A DNA stretch of 21,244 nt from JABCPO02 sp052174015 (GCA_052174015.1 JBQMXM010000015.1:1-21244); one strand, 5' to 3'; positions 7,106-14,589 are shown, numbered from the stretch's first letter. A program made the numbers and translations. Notes: a model not told the origin generated them from the sequence alone.

Positions 7106-9340
7106 ATGAATTTTAAACAATGGGATAAATTTATTTCTGGTATTTGGACTGATGAAATTAATGTTCGTGATTTTATTCAAAAAAATTACACTCCATATAC
7201 AGGAAATGATAGTTTTTTAGCAAATGCTACAGATAGAACAAAAAATTTATGGAATAAAGTTCTAAAACTATATGAAGAAGAAAAAGAATCTGGAGGTGTT
7301 TTAAAAGTATCTACAGACATACCTTCTACAATTGTTTCACATAGGGAAGGATATATTGATAAAGATTTAGAACTTATTGTTGGATTACAAACAGATGAAC
7401 CTTTAAAAAGAGCAATTATGCCAAATGGTGGAATTAGAATTGTTGAAACATCTTGTGATTCTGCTAATGTTAAGTTAGATGATAATATTAAAGAAATATT
7501 TACAAAATACAGAAAAACACATAATGATGGTGTATTTTCAGCATATACTGATGAAATTAGAACTGCTCGCTCAAACCATTTAATAACTGGGCTTCCTGAT
7601 GGATATGGTCGTGGTAGAATTATTGGAGACTATAGGCGTGTTGCTTTGTATGGTGTTGATGCACTTATCCAAGATAAAATTAATCAATATAATGAAACTG
7701 TAGAAGAAGATTTAATGGATGATGTTATTAGACTTAGAGAAGAATTATCAATGCAAATTAAAGCATTACATGAGCTTAAAGAAATGGCCTCGTTTTATGG
7801 ATATGATATCTCACTTCCTGCTTCTAATACTCGTGAAGCTATACAATGGACATATTTTGGATATTTAGCAGCTATAAAGGAACAAAATGGAGCTGCAATG
7901 AGTTTAGGTAGAACATCTACATTTTTTGATATATATATTGAAAGAGATTTAAAACAAGGATTAATTACAGAAGAACAAGTTCAAGAACTTTTTGATGATT
8001 TTGTTATAAAGTTAAGATTAGTAAGGTTTTTACGTACTCCTGAATATGATGCACTATTTTCAGGTGACCCTGTATGGGTAACTGAATCTATTGGTGGTAT
8101 GGGTATTGATGGTAGAACATTAGTAACAAAATCTTCTTTTAGAATATTACATACATTAAATACAATTGGACCTGCTCCTGAACCTAATTTAACTGTTTTA
8201 TGGAGTACACGTCTTCCTATTGGATTTAAAAAATTCTGTTCTAAAACTTCTATTGCTACAAGTTCTATACAATATGAAAATGATGACCTTATGAGAGAAT
8301 ATTGGGGTGATGATTATGGTATAGCATGTTGTGTTTCTGCTATGAGAATTGGTAAACAAATGCAATTTTTTGGTGCTAGATGCAACTTAGCTAAATCACT
8401 ACTTTATGCAATAAATGGTGGTGTTGATGAAATGACTTTTAATCAAGTTATTCCTAAATTTGAAAAAATATCTAGTGAGTACTTGTCATATGATGAAGTT
8501 ATGTATAAGTTTAATTTAGTATTAGATTATGTAGCTAAACAATATATTAATGCTTTAAATACAATCCACTATATGCATGATAAATATGCTTATGAAAATA
8601 TAGAAATGGCTCTTCATGACAGAGATATATTAAGAACTATGGCATGTGGTATTGCAGGACTTTCTGTTGTTGCTGATTCTCTTTCTGCAATTAAATATGC
8701 TAAGGTTAAACCTATTCGCAATAATGAAGGTATTGCTATAGATTTTGAAATTGAAGGTGATTTTCCAAAATATGGTAATGATGATGATAGAGTTGATAAT
8801 ATTGCAAAAGATATTACTATCTCATTTATGAAAAAATTAAAAACTCATCGTACATATAGGAATTCAAAAACAACACTTTCAATATTAACAATTACTTCAA
8901 ATGTTGTTTATGGTGAAAATACAGGTTCAACTCCTGATGGTAGAAAAAAAGGTGAGCCTTTTGGACCAGGTGCAAATCCACTTCACGGGCGTGATACTAA
9001 TGGTGCTTTAGCTGTTCTTAACTCTATAACTAAGTTACCTTATGAATATGCTGAAGATGGTATTTCATATACTTTTGCTATCACTCCAAACACACTTGGA
9101 AATACAGAAGAAATTAAAACTTCTAATTTAGTTTCACTACTTGATGGATATTTTGGACAATCTGCTCATCATATTAATGTTAATGTATTTAATAGACAAC
9201 TACTTTTAGATGCTATGGAACATCCTGAAAATTATCCACAATTAACTATTCGTGTTTCTGGTTATGCTGTACACTTTACAAAATTAACTAGAAAACAACA
9301 ACTTGATGTAATTAATAGGACTATACATGAACAAATATAA
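7106..9340 (+). CDS. pflB: Formate C-acetyltransferase (pyruvate formate-lyase)
   Basis: This 744-aa glycyl-radical enzyme converts pyruvate and coenzyme A to acetyl-CoA and formate in anaerobic fermentation. The catalytic cysteine pair is Cys408-Cys409 in I-A-C-C-V-S. It is followed by G-K-Q-M-Q-F-F-G-A-R and the A-I-N-G-G-V-D-E motif. The radical-bearing Gly719 sits in R-V-S-G-Y-A-V near the C-terminus. Length and motif order match true PflB rather than the related diol or glycerol dehydratases. AAAGGAG precedes the ATG by 5 nt. The 3' end overlaps pflA, the activating enzyme, by 14 nt. It implies a strictly or facultatively anaerobic lifestyle. Confidence 0.98.
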   Translation: MNFKQWDKFISGIWTDEINVRDFIQKNYTPYTGNDSFLANATDRTKNLWNKVLKLYEEEKESGGVLKVSTDIPSTIVSHREGYIDKDLELIVGLQTDEPLKRAIMPNGGIRIVETSCDSANVKLDDNIKEIFTKYRKTHNDGVFSAYTDEIRTARSNHLITGLPDGYGRGRIIGDYRRVALYGVDALIQDKINQYNETVEEDLMDDVIRLREELSMQIKALHELKEMASFYGYDISLPASNTREAIQWTYFGYLAAIKEQNGAAMSLGRTSTFFDIYIERDLKQGLITEEQVQELFDDFVIKLRLVRFLRTPEYDALFSGDPVWVTESIGGMGIDGRTLVTKSSFRILHTLNTIGPAPEPNLTVLWSTRLPIGFKKFCSKTSIATSSIQYENDDLMREYWGDDYGIACCVSAMRIGKQMQFFGARCNLAKSLLYAINGGVDEMTFNQVIPKFEKISSEYLSYDEVMYKFNLVLDYVAKQYINALNTIHYMHDKYAYENIEMALHDRDILRTMACGIAGLSVVADSLSAIKYAKVKPIRNNEGIAIDFEIEGDFPKYGNDDDRVDNIAKDITISFMKKLKTHRTYRNSKTTLSILTITSNVVYGENTGSTPDGRKKGEPFGPGANPLHGRDTNGALAVLNSITKLPYEYAEDGISYTFAITPNTLGNTEEIKTSNLVSLLDGYFGQSAHHINVNVFNRQLLLDAMEHPENYPQLTIRVSGYAVHFTKLTRKQQLDVINRTIHEQI

Positions 9341-10058
9341 TGATACTCTAGGATATATCCATTCTTATGAAACTTTTGGAACTTTAGATGGTCCAGGAAT
9401 TCGTTTTGTAGTATTCCTGCAAGGTTGTAAACTTGCTTGTAAGTATTGTCATAATCGTGATACTTGGACTCAAAATACTGGTAAACAACTTTCTGTTTCA
9501 GAAGTTTCTAATAAGATTTTAAAATATCTATCATATTTTAAAGCTTCAAATGGTGGAGTTACTCTTTCAGGTGGTGAACCATTATTACAACAAGAATTCA
9601 CACTTGCATTATTAAAAGAATTAAAATATCATAATATTCATACTGCTATTGATACTTCTGGTATGTTTGAAATCACAGACAACATAAAAGAAATTTTAAA
9701 ATATACTGATTTAGTATTATTAGATATTAAACATATTGATAGTCAAAAATGCAAAGAATTATGTGGATATCCAAATACTTTAGAACTTGAATTTGCTAAA
9801 TATCTAAATTCAATTAACAAACCTGTGTGGATTAGGCAAGTATTAGTTCCTACATTAACAGATGATGAAAATGATTTATTAAAATTAAAAGAATTTTTAT
9901 CTACATTGCATAATATACAAAAGATAGAATTATTACCATATACTGATTTAGGTAAGTCTAAATGGGAAAATTTAAATATTAAATATCCATTGTCTCATAT
10001 ACGAAACGCTACAAATGATGACATCATTCGTGCAAAACAAATTTTAGGGTTAGATTAA
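9327..10058 (+). CDS. pflA: Pyruvate formate-lyase activating enzyme (radical SAM)
   Basis: This 243-aa radical S-adenosylmethionine protein abstracts hydrogen from the PflB glycine to install the radical. The [4Fe-4S] motif C-x3-C-x2-C is Cys34, Cys38 and Cys41 (C-K-L-A-C-K-Y-C), preceded by T-L-D-G-P-G-I-R-F typical of activases. The G-G-V-T-L-S-G-G-E-P motif binds SAM. There are no extra ferredoxin-type cysteine clusters, which fits PflA rather than the larger glycyl-radical activases. The ATG lies inside the end of pflB with an AGGA site, so translation is coupled. A terminator follows at 10121-10160. Confidence 0.97.
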   Translation: MNKYNDTLGYIHSYETFGTLDGPGIRFVVFLQGCKLACKYCHNRDTWTQNTGKQLSVSEVSNKILKYLSYFKASNGGVTLSGGEPLLQQEFTLALLKELKYHNIHTAIDTSGMFEITDNIKEILKYTDLVLLDIKHIDSQKCKELCGYPNTLELEFAKYLNSINKPVWIRQVLVPTLTDDENDLLKLKEFLSTLHNIQKIELLPYTDLGKSKWENLNIKYPLSHIRNATNDDIIRAKQILGLD

Positions 10059-10120
10059 AATACAAAAAATTTAACAATAACATATATATCAAAAATATAA
10101 AAAAGTATAAAGTATAAAGA

Positions 10121-10160
10121 AAAAAGATATAATAATATATAAATACTATTATATCTTTTT
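10121..10160. terminator. Bidirectional terminator between pflA and the glucosaminidase gene
   Basis: A 14-bp perfect stem, AAAAAGATATAATA (10121-10134) with its complement at 10147-10160, encloses a 12-nt loop. T-runs flank it on both strands. It lies between the two convergent genes and can serve both. Confidence 0.85.
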
Positions 10161-10164
10161 ATTT

Positions 10165-10755
10165 TTACTGAATATTGTTTATTCTCTGAATTTCTGAGTT
10201 TGCTTTTCCAAATGCTTTATCCATTTCTCTTGTAACTCTATAATTCCATAGACCAGCATTTGATGGACAATATGTTCTACTCACCTTATACACGGTGTCT
10301 TTTTTTCTTGGTAAGTAATATTTTGAAGTTTTCATAAAGTTACCAAACCCTATAATAGAGTCATATTGACTTTTATAACGTATTCTTCCTACAGAAAAAT
10401 AATTATTTAAGCGTCTCATTCTTTTTGAAGCTGCTACTCCGCCACCTGTTTCAACAATACTAACTGCTGCTGCAAAGAATGGATTAATTCCACTCTTTGT
10501 TTGCATTTCCAAAAATGCTTTTGGGTCATTTTCCATCATAGTCTTTTTTCCCCTAATGCATCCTTTAAACGCACTTCTAAAAATTTCTACACTTCTTGGA
10601 TCATTTGGATCCAAAGAATTTGTACTATTTGCAAGCACTTTATTGTCATTCCTAAGGAACGAAATATTATTTGCTGCAAAACCTTCTGTTGTTATTGACA
10701 TTAAAATTACTACTGCCAATACAATTGTTACTAACTTACTTTTAAAATTTACCAT
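10165..10755 (-). CDS. Secreted glucosaminidase/lysozyme-like murein hydrolase
   Basis: This 196-aa protein uses the ATG at 10755, with GGGAGG 5 nt upstream; an in-frame TTG at 10809 lies in the leader. Residues 1-27 are a signal peptide (basic start, hydrophobic core, F-A-A cleavage site). The mature part resembles the glucosaminidase/lysozyme-like fold. A-A-V-S-I-V-E-T-G-G-G carries the presumed catalytic Glu102. L-N-N-Y-F-S-V-G corresponds to the usual N-N-L-F-G-I. The end Y-C-P-(x)-W-(x)-V-T-x-E-M is typical of endo-beta-N-acetylglucosaminidases. It should cleave peptidoglycan outside the membrane. It has no wall-binding domain. Its promoter and leader hairpin match those of the neighbouring paralog array, suggesting shared control. 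The family is likely; the exact bond cleaved is unknown. Confidence 0.78.
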   Translation of the reverse strand: MVNFKSKLVTIVLAVVILMSITTEGFAANNISFLRNDNKVLANSTNSLDPNDPRSVEIFRSAFKGCIRGKKTMMENDPKAFLEMQTKSGINPFFAAAVSIVETGGGVAASKRMRRLNNYFSVGRIRYKSQYDSIIGFGNFMKTSKYYLPRKKDTVYKVSRTYCPSNAGLWNYRVTREMDKAFGKANSEIQRINNIQ

Positions 10756-10769
10756 TTTTACCTCCCAAC

Positions 10770-10786
10770 CTACTAAAATATAGTAG
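10770..10786 (-). promoter_or_regulatory. Class 1 leader hairpin before the glucosaminidase ribosome site
   Basis: A 6-bp stem (CTACTA/TAGTAG on the RNA strand) with a 5-nt loop (10776-10780) ends 3 nt before the GGGAGG Shine-Dalgarno sequence. It shares stem-loop geometry, loop size and position with the leaders of four genes of the paralog array while the stem bases differ. Confidence 0.6.
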
Positions 10787-10812
10787 ATTTTATATAATTT
10801 TTTTACCAAAAT

Positions 10813-10841
10813 ATTATAACATGAATTTTAAATTATGTAAA
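10813..10841 (-). promoter_or_regulatory. Promoter of the glucosaminidase gene
   Basis: TTTACA (10836-10841), a 17-bp spacer and a perfect TATAAT (10813-10818) preceded by TGT (extended -10). The predicted leader is about 50 nt and contains the class 1 hairpin. Confidence 0.8.
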
Positions 10842-10904
10842 GTCCTGATTAAAGTTATTATATAAATTTGTGTAGAAAACACTAATACAAATACAATATA
10901 CATA

Positions 10905-10950
10905 CAAATATAAATAAAAAGAAATAAATATAAATATAAATAAATAAATA
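10905..10950. repeat. AAATA-type low-complexity tract
   Basis: Irregular repetition of ATAAAT/AAATA units lies between the glucosaminidase promoter and the terminator of the next gene. A similar tract precedes the terminator at 13981. It may be spacer DNA prone to slippage; no gene is seen in it. Confidence 0.5.
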
Positions 10951-10981
10951 AAAATAACAACCAAAATTTGGTTGTTATTTT
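10951..10981 (-). terminator. Shared-type terminator, copy 1 (after paralog A)
   Basis: Arms AAAATAACAACCAAA (10951-10965) and its exact complement (10967-10981) surround one central base. The U-run on the RNA strand follows the stem, 4 nt after the stop of the gene at 10986. The same stem recurs at 12551, 13233, 13981 and 14705; only this copy has A rather than T at the centre. Confidence 0.88.
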
Positions 10982-10985
10982 AAAT

Positions 10986-11654
10986 CTAATCTAGAATTAT
11001 TTTTTTGTTATAGCTATTATAATGCAAAAATTTTAATAAATAACTATTATAATTCTTTTTACTTTTCTTAATTTTAACACTTCTATCCACATATTCTTTT
11101 ACGCCTATTGTATATAACAGAGACATTAATATGGAATCGTTTGCAAAAATGTTTGCATTAGAGGAGTTAAAATGCCCTCTTACATTATATGCTGTTAATA
11201 TCAAAGCTAGATTATTATAGCTATAAGGCTTAATTTGAAAATCACTTTCAATTTCACTTTCAATTAGAGAAAGAAATTTAATAATAAGCAATTGTTCGCT
11301 TTCTAAGTTATCTTTCAATTCTTCTGATTTAGAAGAATCAAAACTTTTAAATAGTTGCTTAAATAACTTAAGTTTAGCATACATTAAATTTGCATATTCA
11401 TTTAATATCTCTCTATATTCCTGATTTTCTATATGGTTTCTAGTCATATTTATACACCATATATTAGTTGAAAATTCTTCAAGAAATTCTTGACAAAAGT
11501 TTTTTTCTATTTCTGCCATACTATGAGAAATTAAACTATTAGAGCTTTTACCCTTCCTATAATTCACATTTTCTTTCCGGTTAAAGTAAGTGATTACTGA
11601 ATGTAAACCTTTGATATCTTCATCAATTGATGAAAATTCTAAATACTCCTTCAT
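10986..11654 (-). CDS. Small helical protein of unknown family, paralog A (most diverged)
   Basis: This 222-aa predicted soluble, mostly helical protein has no signal peptide. I do not recognise the family. It is the longest and most divergent of seven adjacent paralogs. Residues about 52-61 (N-F-C-Q-E-F-L-E-E-F) match the F-Y-x-E-F-L helix of the others. About residue 169 onward (F-A-N-D-S-I-L-M-S-L-L) matches their C-terminal N-D-Y-I-L-x-G-I-L motif. It adds about 20 residues at the N-terminus and a basic Lys/Tyr/Asn-rich tail after residue 190. AGGAGG precedes the ATG. It has its own promoter, leader hairpin and terminator, so it is a monocistronic unit. Confidence 0.75.
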   Translation of the reverse strand: MKEYLEFSSIDEDIKGLHSVITYFNRKENVNYRKGKSSNSLISHSMAEIEKNFCQEFLEEFSTNIWCINMTRNHIENQEYREILNEYANLMYAKLKLFKQLFKSFDSSKSEELKDNLESEQLLIIKFLSLIESEIESDFQIKPYSYNNLALILTAYNVRGHFNSSNANIFANDSILMSLLYTIGVKEYVDRSVKIKKSKKNYNSYLLKFLHYNSYNKKIILD

Positions 11655-11672
11655 TATTTTTTCCTCCTTTTA

Positions 11673-11693
11673 TCAAACTATAGTATAGATTGA
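11673..11693 (-). promoter_or_regulatory. Class 1 leader hairpin, paralog A
   Basis: On the RNA strand TCAATCTA pairs with TAGTTTGA (8 positions, one T-T mismatch) around a 5-nt loop TACTA. The stem ends about 5 nt before the AGGAGG site. Geometry equals that of the hairpins before paralogs B, C and E. Confidence 0.5.
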
Positions 11694-11720
11694 CTTAATA
11701 TATTAATTTATCATATCTTA

Positions 11721-11749
11721 ATTATACCCTTTTCTGCTAATTATGTCAA
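11721..11749 (-). promoter_or_regulatory. Promoter of paralog A
   Basis: Perfect TTGACA (11744-11749), 17-bp spacer, perfect TATAAT (11721-11726): a full consensus sigma-A promoter. The predicted leader is about 60 nt. Confidence 0.88.
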
Positions 11750-11814
11750 CTAAAATCTTAGTAGAAATACTTAATAATTGTAGAAAGTTCAAACATATTT
11801 GACAGAAATATATT

Positions 11815-11853
11815 AAAAAAGACATAACTCATAATTTAAGTTATGTCTTTTTT
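11815..11853 (-). terminator. Terminator after paralog B (unique type)
   Basis: A 15-bp perfect stem, AAAAAAGACATAACT (11815-11829) with its complement at 11839-11853, has a 9-nt loop and a U-run on the RNA strand. It lies 37 nt after the stop of paralog B. Its sequence differs from the terminator shared by the other units. Confidence 0.88.
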
Positions 11854-11889
11854 ATACTTTAATTAATTTTTTCTATATTAAATCAGTAT

Positions 11890-12420
11890 TTAAAACTTAT
11901 TTTCTATCAACTTACTATTTAAATAGTTTAGCATTCCTTCCATTATATAATGAATTTCAAAAGAATTTTTTGGAAACTCTATATTATATTGTTGCATAAT
12001 TGACTGCAAGCTATTATGTGCTTTAATTTCATCAAAAATAATTGATGGCATAAATTGTCCATGAAATAATTTTAAATATAGTAATTGATTATTAAGAATT
12101 GTTTTTAAAGTTTTTTCATAGCCTTGACCATCTCTTTGATAGGTACTCATATAAATTATAATTTTCCTTTGATATTTTAATTCAGTTAAATACTTTTTTA
12201 AAACCTTCATATCATCATAATTAACTATTCTTGAGCCCTTATTACTTTTAAGTACCTTTCTAATTTTTTTGAATTTACTGATTAATCTTTCAATTTCATC
12301 TAGAAATTCTAGATAAAAATTTTTTTCTATTTCTTTATTAGATTCTCCCTTTGAAAATAGATCAATTAATAATTTACTATCATTAATTATAATATTTTGA
12401 ATTTCTATATTATTTTTCAT
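11890..12420 (-). CDS. Small helical protein of unknown family, paralog B
   Basis: This 176-aa protein is soluble, helix-rich and Lys/Ile-rich. The family is not recognised. It is closest to paralog C. Shared stretches are N-D-S-K-L-L-I-D-L-F near residue 13, N-F-Y-L-E-F-L-D-E-I-E-R-L at 34-46, and I-M-Q-Q-Y-N-I-E-F-P followed by F-E-I-H-Y-I-M-E-G-M-L-N-Y-L from about 139 to the end. No signal peptide, membrane segment or catalytic motif is visible. Strong AAGGAGG site, own promoter, leader hairpin and own distinct terminator. Function unknown. Confidence 0.75.
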   Translation of the reverse strand: MKNNIEIQNIIINDSKLLIDLFSKGESNKEIEKNFYLEFLDEIERLISKFKKIRKVLKSNKGSRIVNYDDMKVLKKYLTELKYQRKIIIYMSTYQRDGQGYEKTLKTILNNQLLYLKLFHGQFMPSIIFDEIKAHNSLQSIMQQYNIEFPKNSFEIHYIMEGMLNYLNSKLIENKF

Positions 12421-12436
12421 ATAAATTACCTCCTTA

Positions 12437-12457
12437 CCTTATTAAAATATAATAAGG
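12437..12457 (-). promoter_or_regulatory. Class 1 leader hairpin, paralog B
   Basis: A perfect 8-bp stem (CCTTATTA/TAATAAGG on the RNA strand) with a 5-nt loop TATTT ends 2 nt before AAGGAGG. The loop is identical to that of the glucosaminidase leader while the stem is different. Confidence 0.6.
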
Positions 12458-12492
12458 TTTATTTTTTTTAGTTATAATAACTATTGTTAAAA

Positions 12493-12521
12493 AGTATAAC
12501 ATAATTTATAAATTTTGTAAA
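12493..12521 (-). promoter_or_regulatory. Promoter of paralog B
   Basis: TTTACA (12516-12521), 17-bp spacer ending in TGT, TATACT (12493-12498). Extended -10; leader of about 65 nt. Confidence 0.8.
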
Positions 12522-12550
12522 ATTTCACAAAAATTATAAATTTAAATTAA

Positions 12551-12585
12551 AAAAAGTAACAACCAAATTTTGGTTGTTACTTTTT
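12551..12585 (-). terminator. Shared-type terminator, copy 2 (after paralog C)
   Basis: 17-bp arms AAAAAGTAACAACCAAA (12551-12567) and complement (12569-12585), one central base. The 10-bp core of each arm equals the other copies, while the base of the stem carries a G-C variant with matching change on both sides. Confidence 0.88.
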
Positions 12586-12591
12586 ATATGA

Positions 12592-13128
12592 TTATTTAAA
12601 CAATCTGTTAAATATTCTCTTAATTAGCTTTTCTTTGCCTAAACCATTTGATATTAGATAATCTAAAATCCCATCAGTTATATAATCTATCTGAAATACA
12701 TTTTCTGGAAACTCTATATTATATTCTTGCATAATTATATGTAGCATATTGTTAGATGCAATCTTATCTATAGAAACTTCTATAGATAGTTGATTATATA
12801 ACAAATTCAAATACACAAGTTGTCTATCAGATATTTCATTTAAAACTTCTATAAAATTCTCACTTTCATCCTTATATCTATACATACTTAATAGGATTTG
12901 ATTTTTAAGTTTTAATTCTTGGATGTATCTTTCAAGCTCTTCCAGATTTACACATTTTATATTTAAAGGCCGATTACTAATCTCATAAATTTCTTGAAAT
13001 TTTTTTATTAATCTTTCTAATTCTTCAATAAATTCCACATAGAATTTATTATCAAAATTAGCAGCAAATAATTTTACTAATGTTTTTGAATCATTTGCTA
13101 TAATTGTTTTTGTTAACACTTTTTTCAT
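12592..13128 (-). CDS. Small helical protein of unknown family, paralog C
   Basis: This 178-aa soluble helical protein is closest to paralog B. Shared segments are A-N-D-S-K-T-L-V-K-L-F near residue 12, K-F-Y-V-E-F-I-E-E-L-E-R-L at 28-40, and I-M-Q-E-Y-N-I-E-F-P then F-Q-I-D-Y-I-T-D-G-I-L-D-Y-L from about 131. It ends in a short basic tail rich in Lys/Arg. There is no signal peptide or membrane segment. AAAGGAG lies 8 nt before the ATG. Own promoter, hairpin leader and shared-type terminator. Family and function not recognised. Confidence 0.75.
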   Translation of the reverse strand: MKKVLTKTIIANDSKTLVKLFAANFDNKFYVEFIEELERLIKKFQEIYEISNRPLNIKCVNLEELERYIQELKLKNQILLSMYRYKDESENFIEVLNEISDRQLVYLNLLYNQLSIEVSIDKIASNNMLHIIMQEYNIEFPENVFQIDYITDGILDYLISNGLGKEKLIKRIFNRLFK

Positions 13129-13143
13129 ATAGCATCTCCTTTC

Positions 13144-13166
13144 ATCTTATTAAAAAATAATAAGAT
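13144..13166 (-). promoter_or_regulatory. Class 1 leader hairpin, paralog C
   Basis: A perfect 9-bp stem (ATCTTATTA/TAATAAGAT on the RNA strand) with a 5-nt loop TTTTT, a few nt before AAAGGAG. Compared with paralog B the outer base pairs change on both sides. Confidence 0.6.
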
Positions 13167-13194
13167 TTATATTATTAAAATATATGATGTCTAA

Positions 13195-13223
13195 AGTATA
13201 ACACTTATTATATTTTTTGTAAA
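13195..13223 (-). promoter_or_regulatory. Promoter of paralog C
   Basis: TTTACA (13218-13223), 17-bp spacer ending in TGT, TATACT (13195-13200). It begins only about 10 nt after the terminator of the preceding unit, showing how compactly the modules are packed. Confidence 0.8.
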
Positions 13224-13232
13224 ACAATAGAA

Positions 13233-13263
13233 AAAATAACAACCAAATTTTGGTTGTTATTTT
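13233..13263 (-). terminator. Shared-type terminator, copy 3 (after paralog D)
   Basis: 15-bp arms AAAATAACAACCAAA (13233-13247) and exact complement (13249-13263) around a single T. Identical to the copies at 13981 and 14705. Confidence 0.88.
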
Positions 13264-13296
13264 ATACTAAATAAATATTAGCAACATTATTATTTT

Positions 13297-13782
13297 CTAA
13301 GTTTCTTTTAATAAAGATATTATAGCTTTAAAAATATAATCAGCATTTAAAATTTTTAATTTTTGATCATGTAAAAAATTCATAGCGACCATATAAAGAA
13401 TTATTCTATTTTCTTCTGCCTGAACATCTTTAATTTTAAAATCATTATTAAATAATAACTGTCTAATATTAGCATTCTGAGCTATAAACAGGTTTCTTAA
13501 TTTTTTAATATCTTCTTGATTAATTTCATTAGTTTTAAATAATCTTTCAATAATTTTGATTTTAATTGTTATTTGTTCATAATATTTATTTATGACTTCT
13601 AGATTTTCATCTGATATCTTCTCCTTAAAAGAATTATCTTTATTAATCATATCATTTACTTCTTCTTGAAATTTCTTCATTTCGGAAATAATTATTGATT
13701 TTAAATGTTTATTAACATTATCTGATATAACTAATTCTTTTATTATTGTTGCATCTTGATTTGGTATACTGAAACTCGCCAT
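13297..13782 (-). CDS. Small helical protein of unknown family, paralog D
   Basis: This 161-aa protein uses the ATG at 13782, with GGAG 6 nt upstream; an in-frame TTG at 13794 lies within the leader stem and lacks a site. It is closest to paralog G. Shared runs include N-K-Y-Y-E-Q-x(n)-K-I-K-I-I-E-R-L-F-K near residues 67-84, L-R-N-L-F-x-x-Q-N near 93-101, E-N-R-I-I-L-Y-M near 124-131, and the C-terminal N-A-D-Y-I-F-K-A-I-I-S-L-L. Soluble and helical, without cysteines or signal peptide. Own promoter and class 2 leader, shared-type terminator. Function unknown. Confidence 0.75.
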   Translation of the reverse strand: MASFSIPNQDATIIKELVISDNVNKHLKSIIISEMKKFQEEVNDMINKDNSFKEKISDENLEVINKYYEQITIKIKIIERLFKTNEINQEDIKKLRNLFIAQNANIRQLLFNNDFKIKDVQAEENRIILYMVAMNFLHDQKLKILNADYIFKAIISLLKET

Positions 13783-13792
13783 TTTTTTCTCC

Positions 13793-13834
13793 AATCAGCA
13801 ATACTAAATTATACCTCTATAATCTTAGCTGATT
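13793..13834 (-). promoter_or_regulatory. Class 2 leader hairpin, paralog D
   Basis: On the RNA strand an outer stem AATCAGC/GCTGATT encloses an inner stem ATTATA/TATAAT with a GAGG tetraloop, plus an asymmetric bulge containing TATT. The outer stem abuts the GGAG ribosome site directly. The same design with different but still pairing bases occurs before paralog G. Confidence 0.62.
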
Positions 13835-13862
13835 TAATCACATAAAATATATTTACATAAAT

Positions 13863-13891
13863 AGTATAGCATAATTCACTTTTTTTGTAAA
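13863..13891 (-). promoter_or_regulatory. Promoter of paralog D
   Basis: TTTACA (13886-13891), 17-bp spacer ending in TGC, TATACT (13863-13868); extended -10. The leader of about 74 nt shares TATGTAAAT and GATTAAAT blocks with the leader of paralog G. Confidence 0.8.
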
Positions 13892-13980
13892 TAATATCTA
13901 TTTATAGAAAACTTAAACATGCAGAAAATATAAAGATATGTAGAAATAAATATTTATTTATATTTATATTTATAAATAAA

Positions 13981-14011
13981 AAAATAACAACCAAATTTTG
14001 GTTGTTATTTT
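13981..14011 (-). terminator. Shared-type terminator, copy 4 (after paralog E)
   Basis: 15-bp arms AAAATAACAACCAAA (13981-13995) and complement (13997-14011) around a single T, preceded on the plus strand by an AT-rich TTTATA/AAATA tract. It lies 25 nt after the stop of paralog E. Confidence 0.88.
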
Positions 14012-14036
14012 AAAGAATTAATAATTGCTTTTAGTT

Positions 14037-14549
14037 TTAGAAGAGATTCATTAGTTTTAATACTCCCAATAGTATATAATCGTTGTTGAAATACTCAATG
14101 TTATTATTCACTGGATGCTTTGAAGCATTAACATATCTTTTCACAATATAGTCTAAGTAATTATCATATAGTATCCCTTCTAGTCTTTCTTTTGGAAGAC
14201 TGTTCGCAAAATTTAATATTATTCTTCTTTCTTCTAATAGATTTAGTTTCAGTTTACCTAGAGCTGCATTATTGCAATTCATATTGGAAAAACTTTCTTC
14301 TATTAAGTCTATTACTTTTTCAGCCAAACTAGCATAGTTTTCTAAACACCTTATCCCCTTATTTGAAAGTACATTAGAACCACATTCATGCATATCAATT
14401 ACATTTCTAATAATATACAGAGACCGTTTAAGTTCTGCTAAGAAAAGTTCATAAAACTCTTCATCTACTCTTCTTTCTGATAAATATTTTATCAAGTTAC
14501 TATCTTCTGCTATTGTTGCAGATTCTGGAGTTAATTTTCTTAATTCCAT
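14037..14549 (-). CDS. Small helical protein of unknown family, paralog E
   Basis: This 170-aa soluble helical protein is closest to paralog F. It has A-E-D-S-N-L-I-K-Y-L near residue 14, E-F-Y-E-L-F-L-A-E-L-K-R at 31-42, and F-N-N-D-Y-I-L-L-G-V-L-K-L-M at the C-terminus. There is no signal peptide or membrane segment. A strong AAGGAGGGG site lies about 7 nt before the ATG. It has a perfect consensus promoter, a leader of about 90 nt with a class 1 hairpin, and a shared-type terminator. Family and function not recognised. Confidence 0.75.
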   Translation of the reverse strand: MELRKLTPESATIAEDSNLIKYLSERRVDEEFYELFLAELKRSLYIIRNVIDMHECGSNVLSNKGIRCLENYASLAEKVIDLIEESFSNMNCNNAALGKLKLNLLEERRIILNFANSLPKERLEGILYDNYLDYIVKRYVNASKHPVNNNIEYFNNDYILLGVLKLMNLF

Positions 14550-14566
14550 ATGTTTTCCCCTCCTTA

Positions 14567-14589
14567 ATTACACTAAATTATAGTGTAAT
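14567..14589 (-). promoter_or_regulatory. Class 1 leader hairpin, paralog E
   Basis: A perfect 9-bp stem (ATTACACTA/TAGTGTAAT on the RNA strand) with a 5-nt loop TAATT ends 1 nt before AAGGAGG. It has a different stem from the other class 1 hairpins but the same size and place. Confidence 0.6.

Noticed and set aside
11890..13128. Adjacent small genes B and C as a toxin-antitoxin pair.
   Set aside because: They are paralogs of each other with separate promoters and terminators, unlike a two-gene toxin-antitoxin operon.
13793..13834. The AGAGGT in the leader of paralog D recalled the preQ1-I riboswitch, tempting because tgt and queA are nearby.
   Set aside because: There is no downstream CCUC partner or A-rich tail, the related leader of paralog G lacks the motif, and the gene is not in the queuosine pathway.
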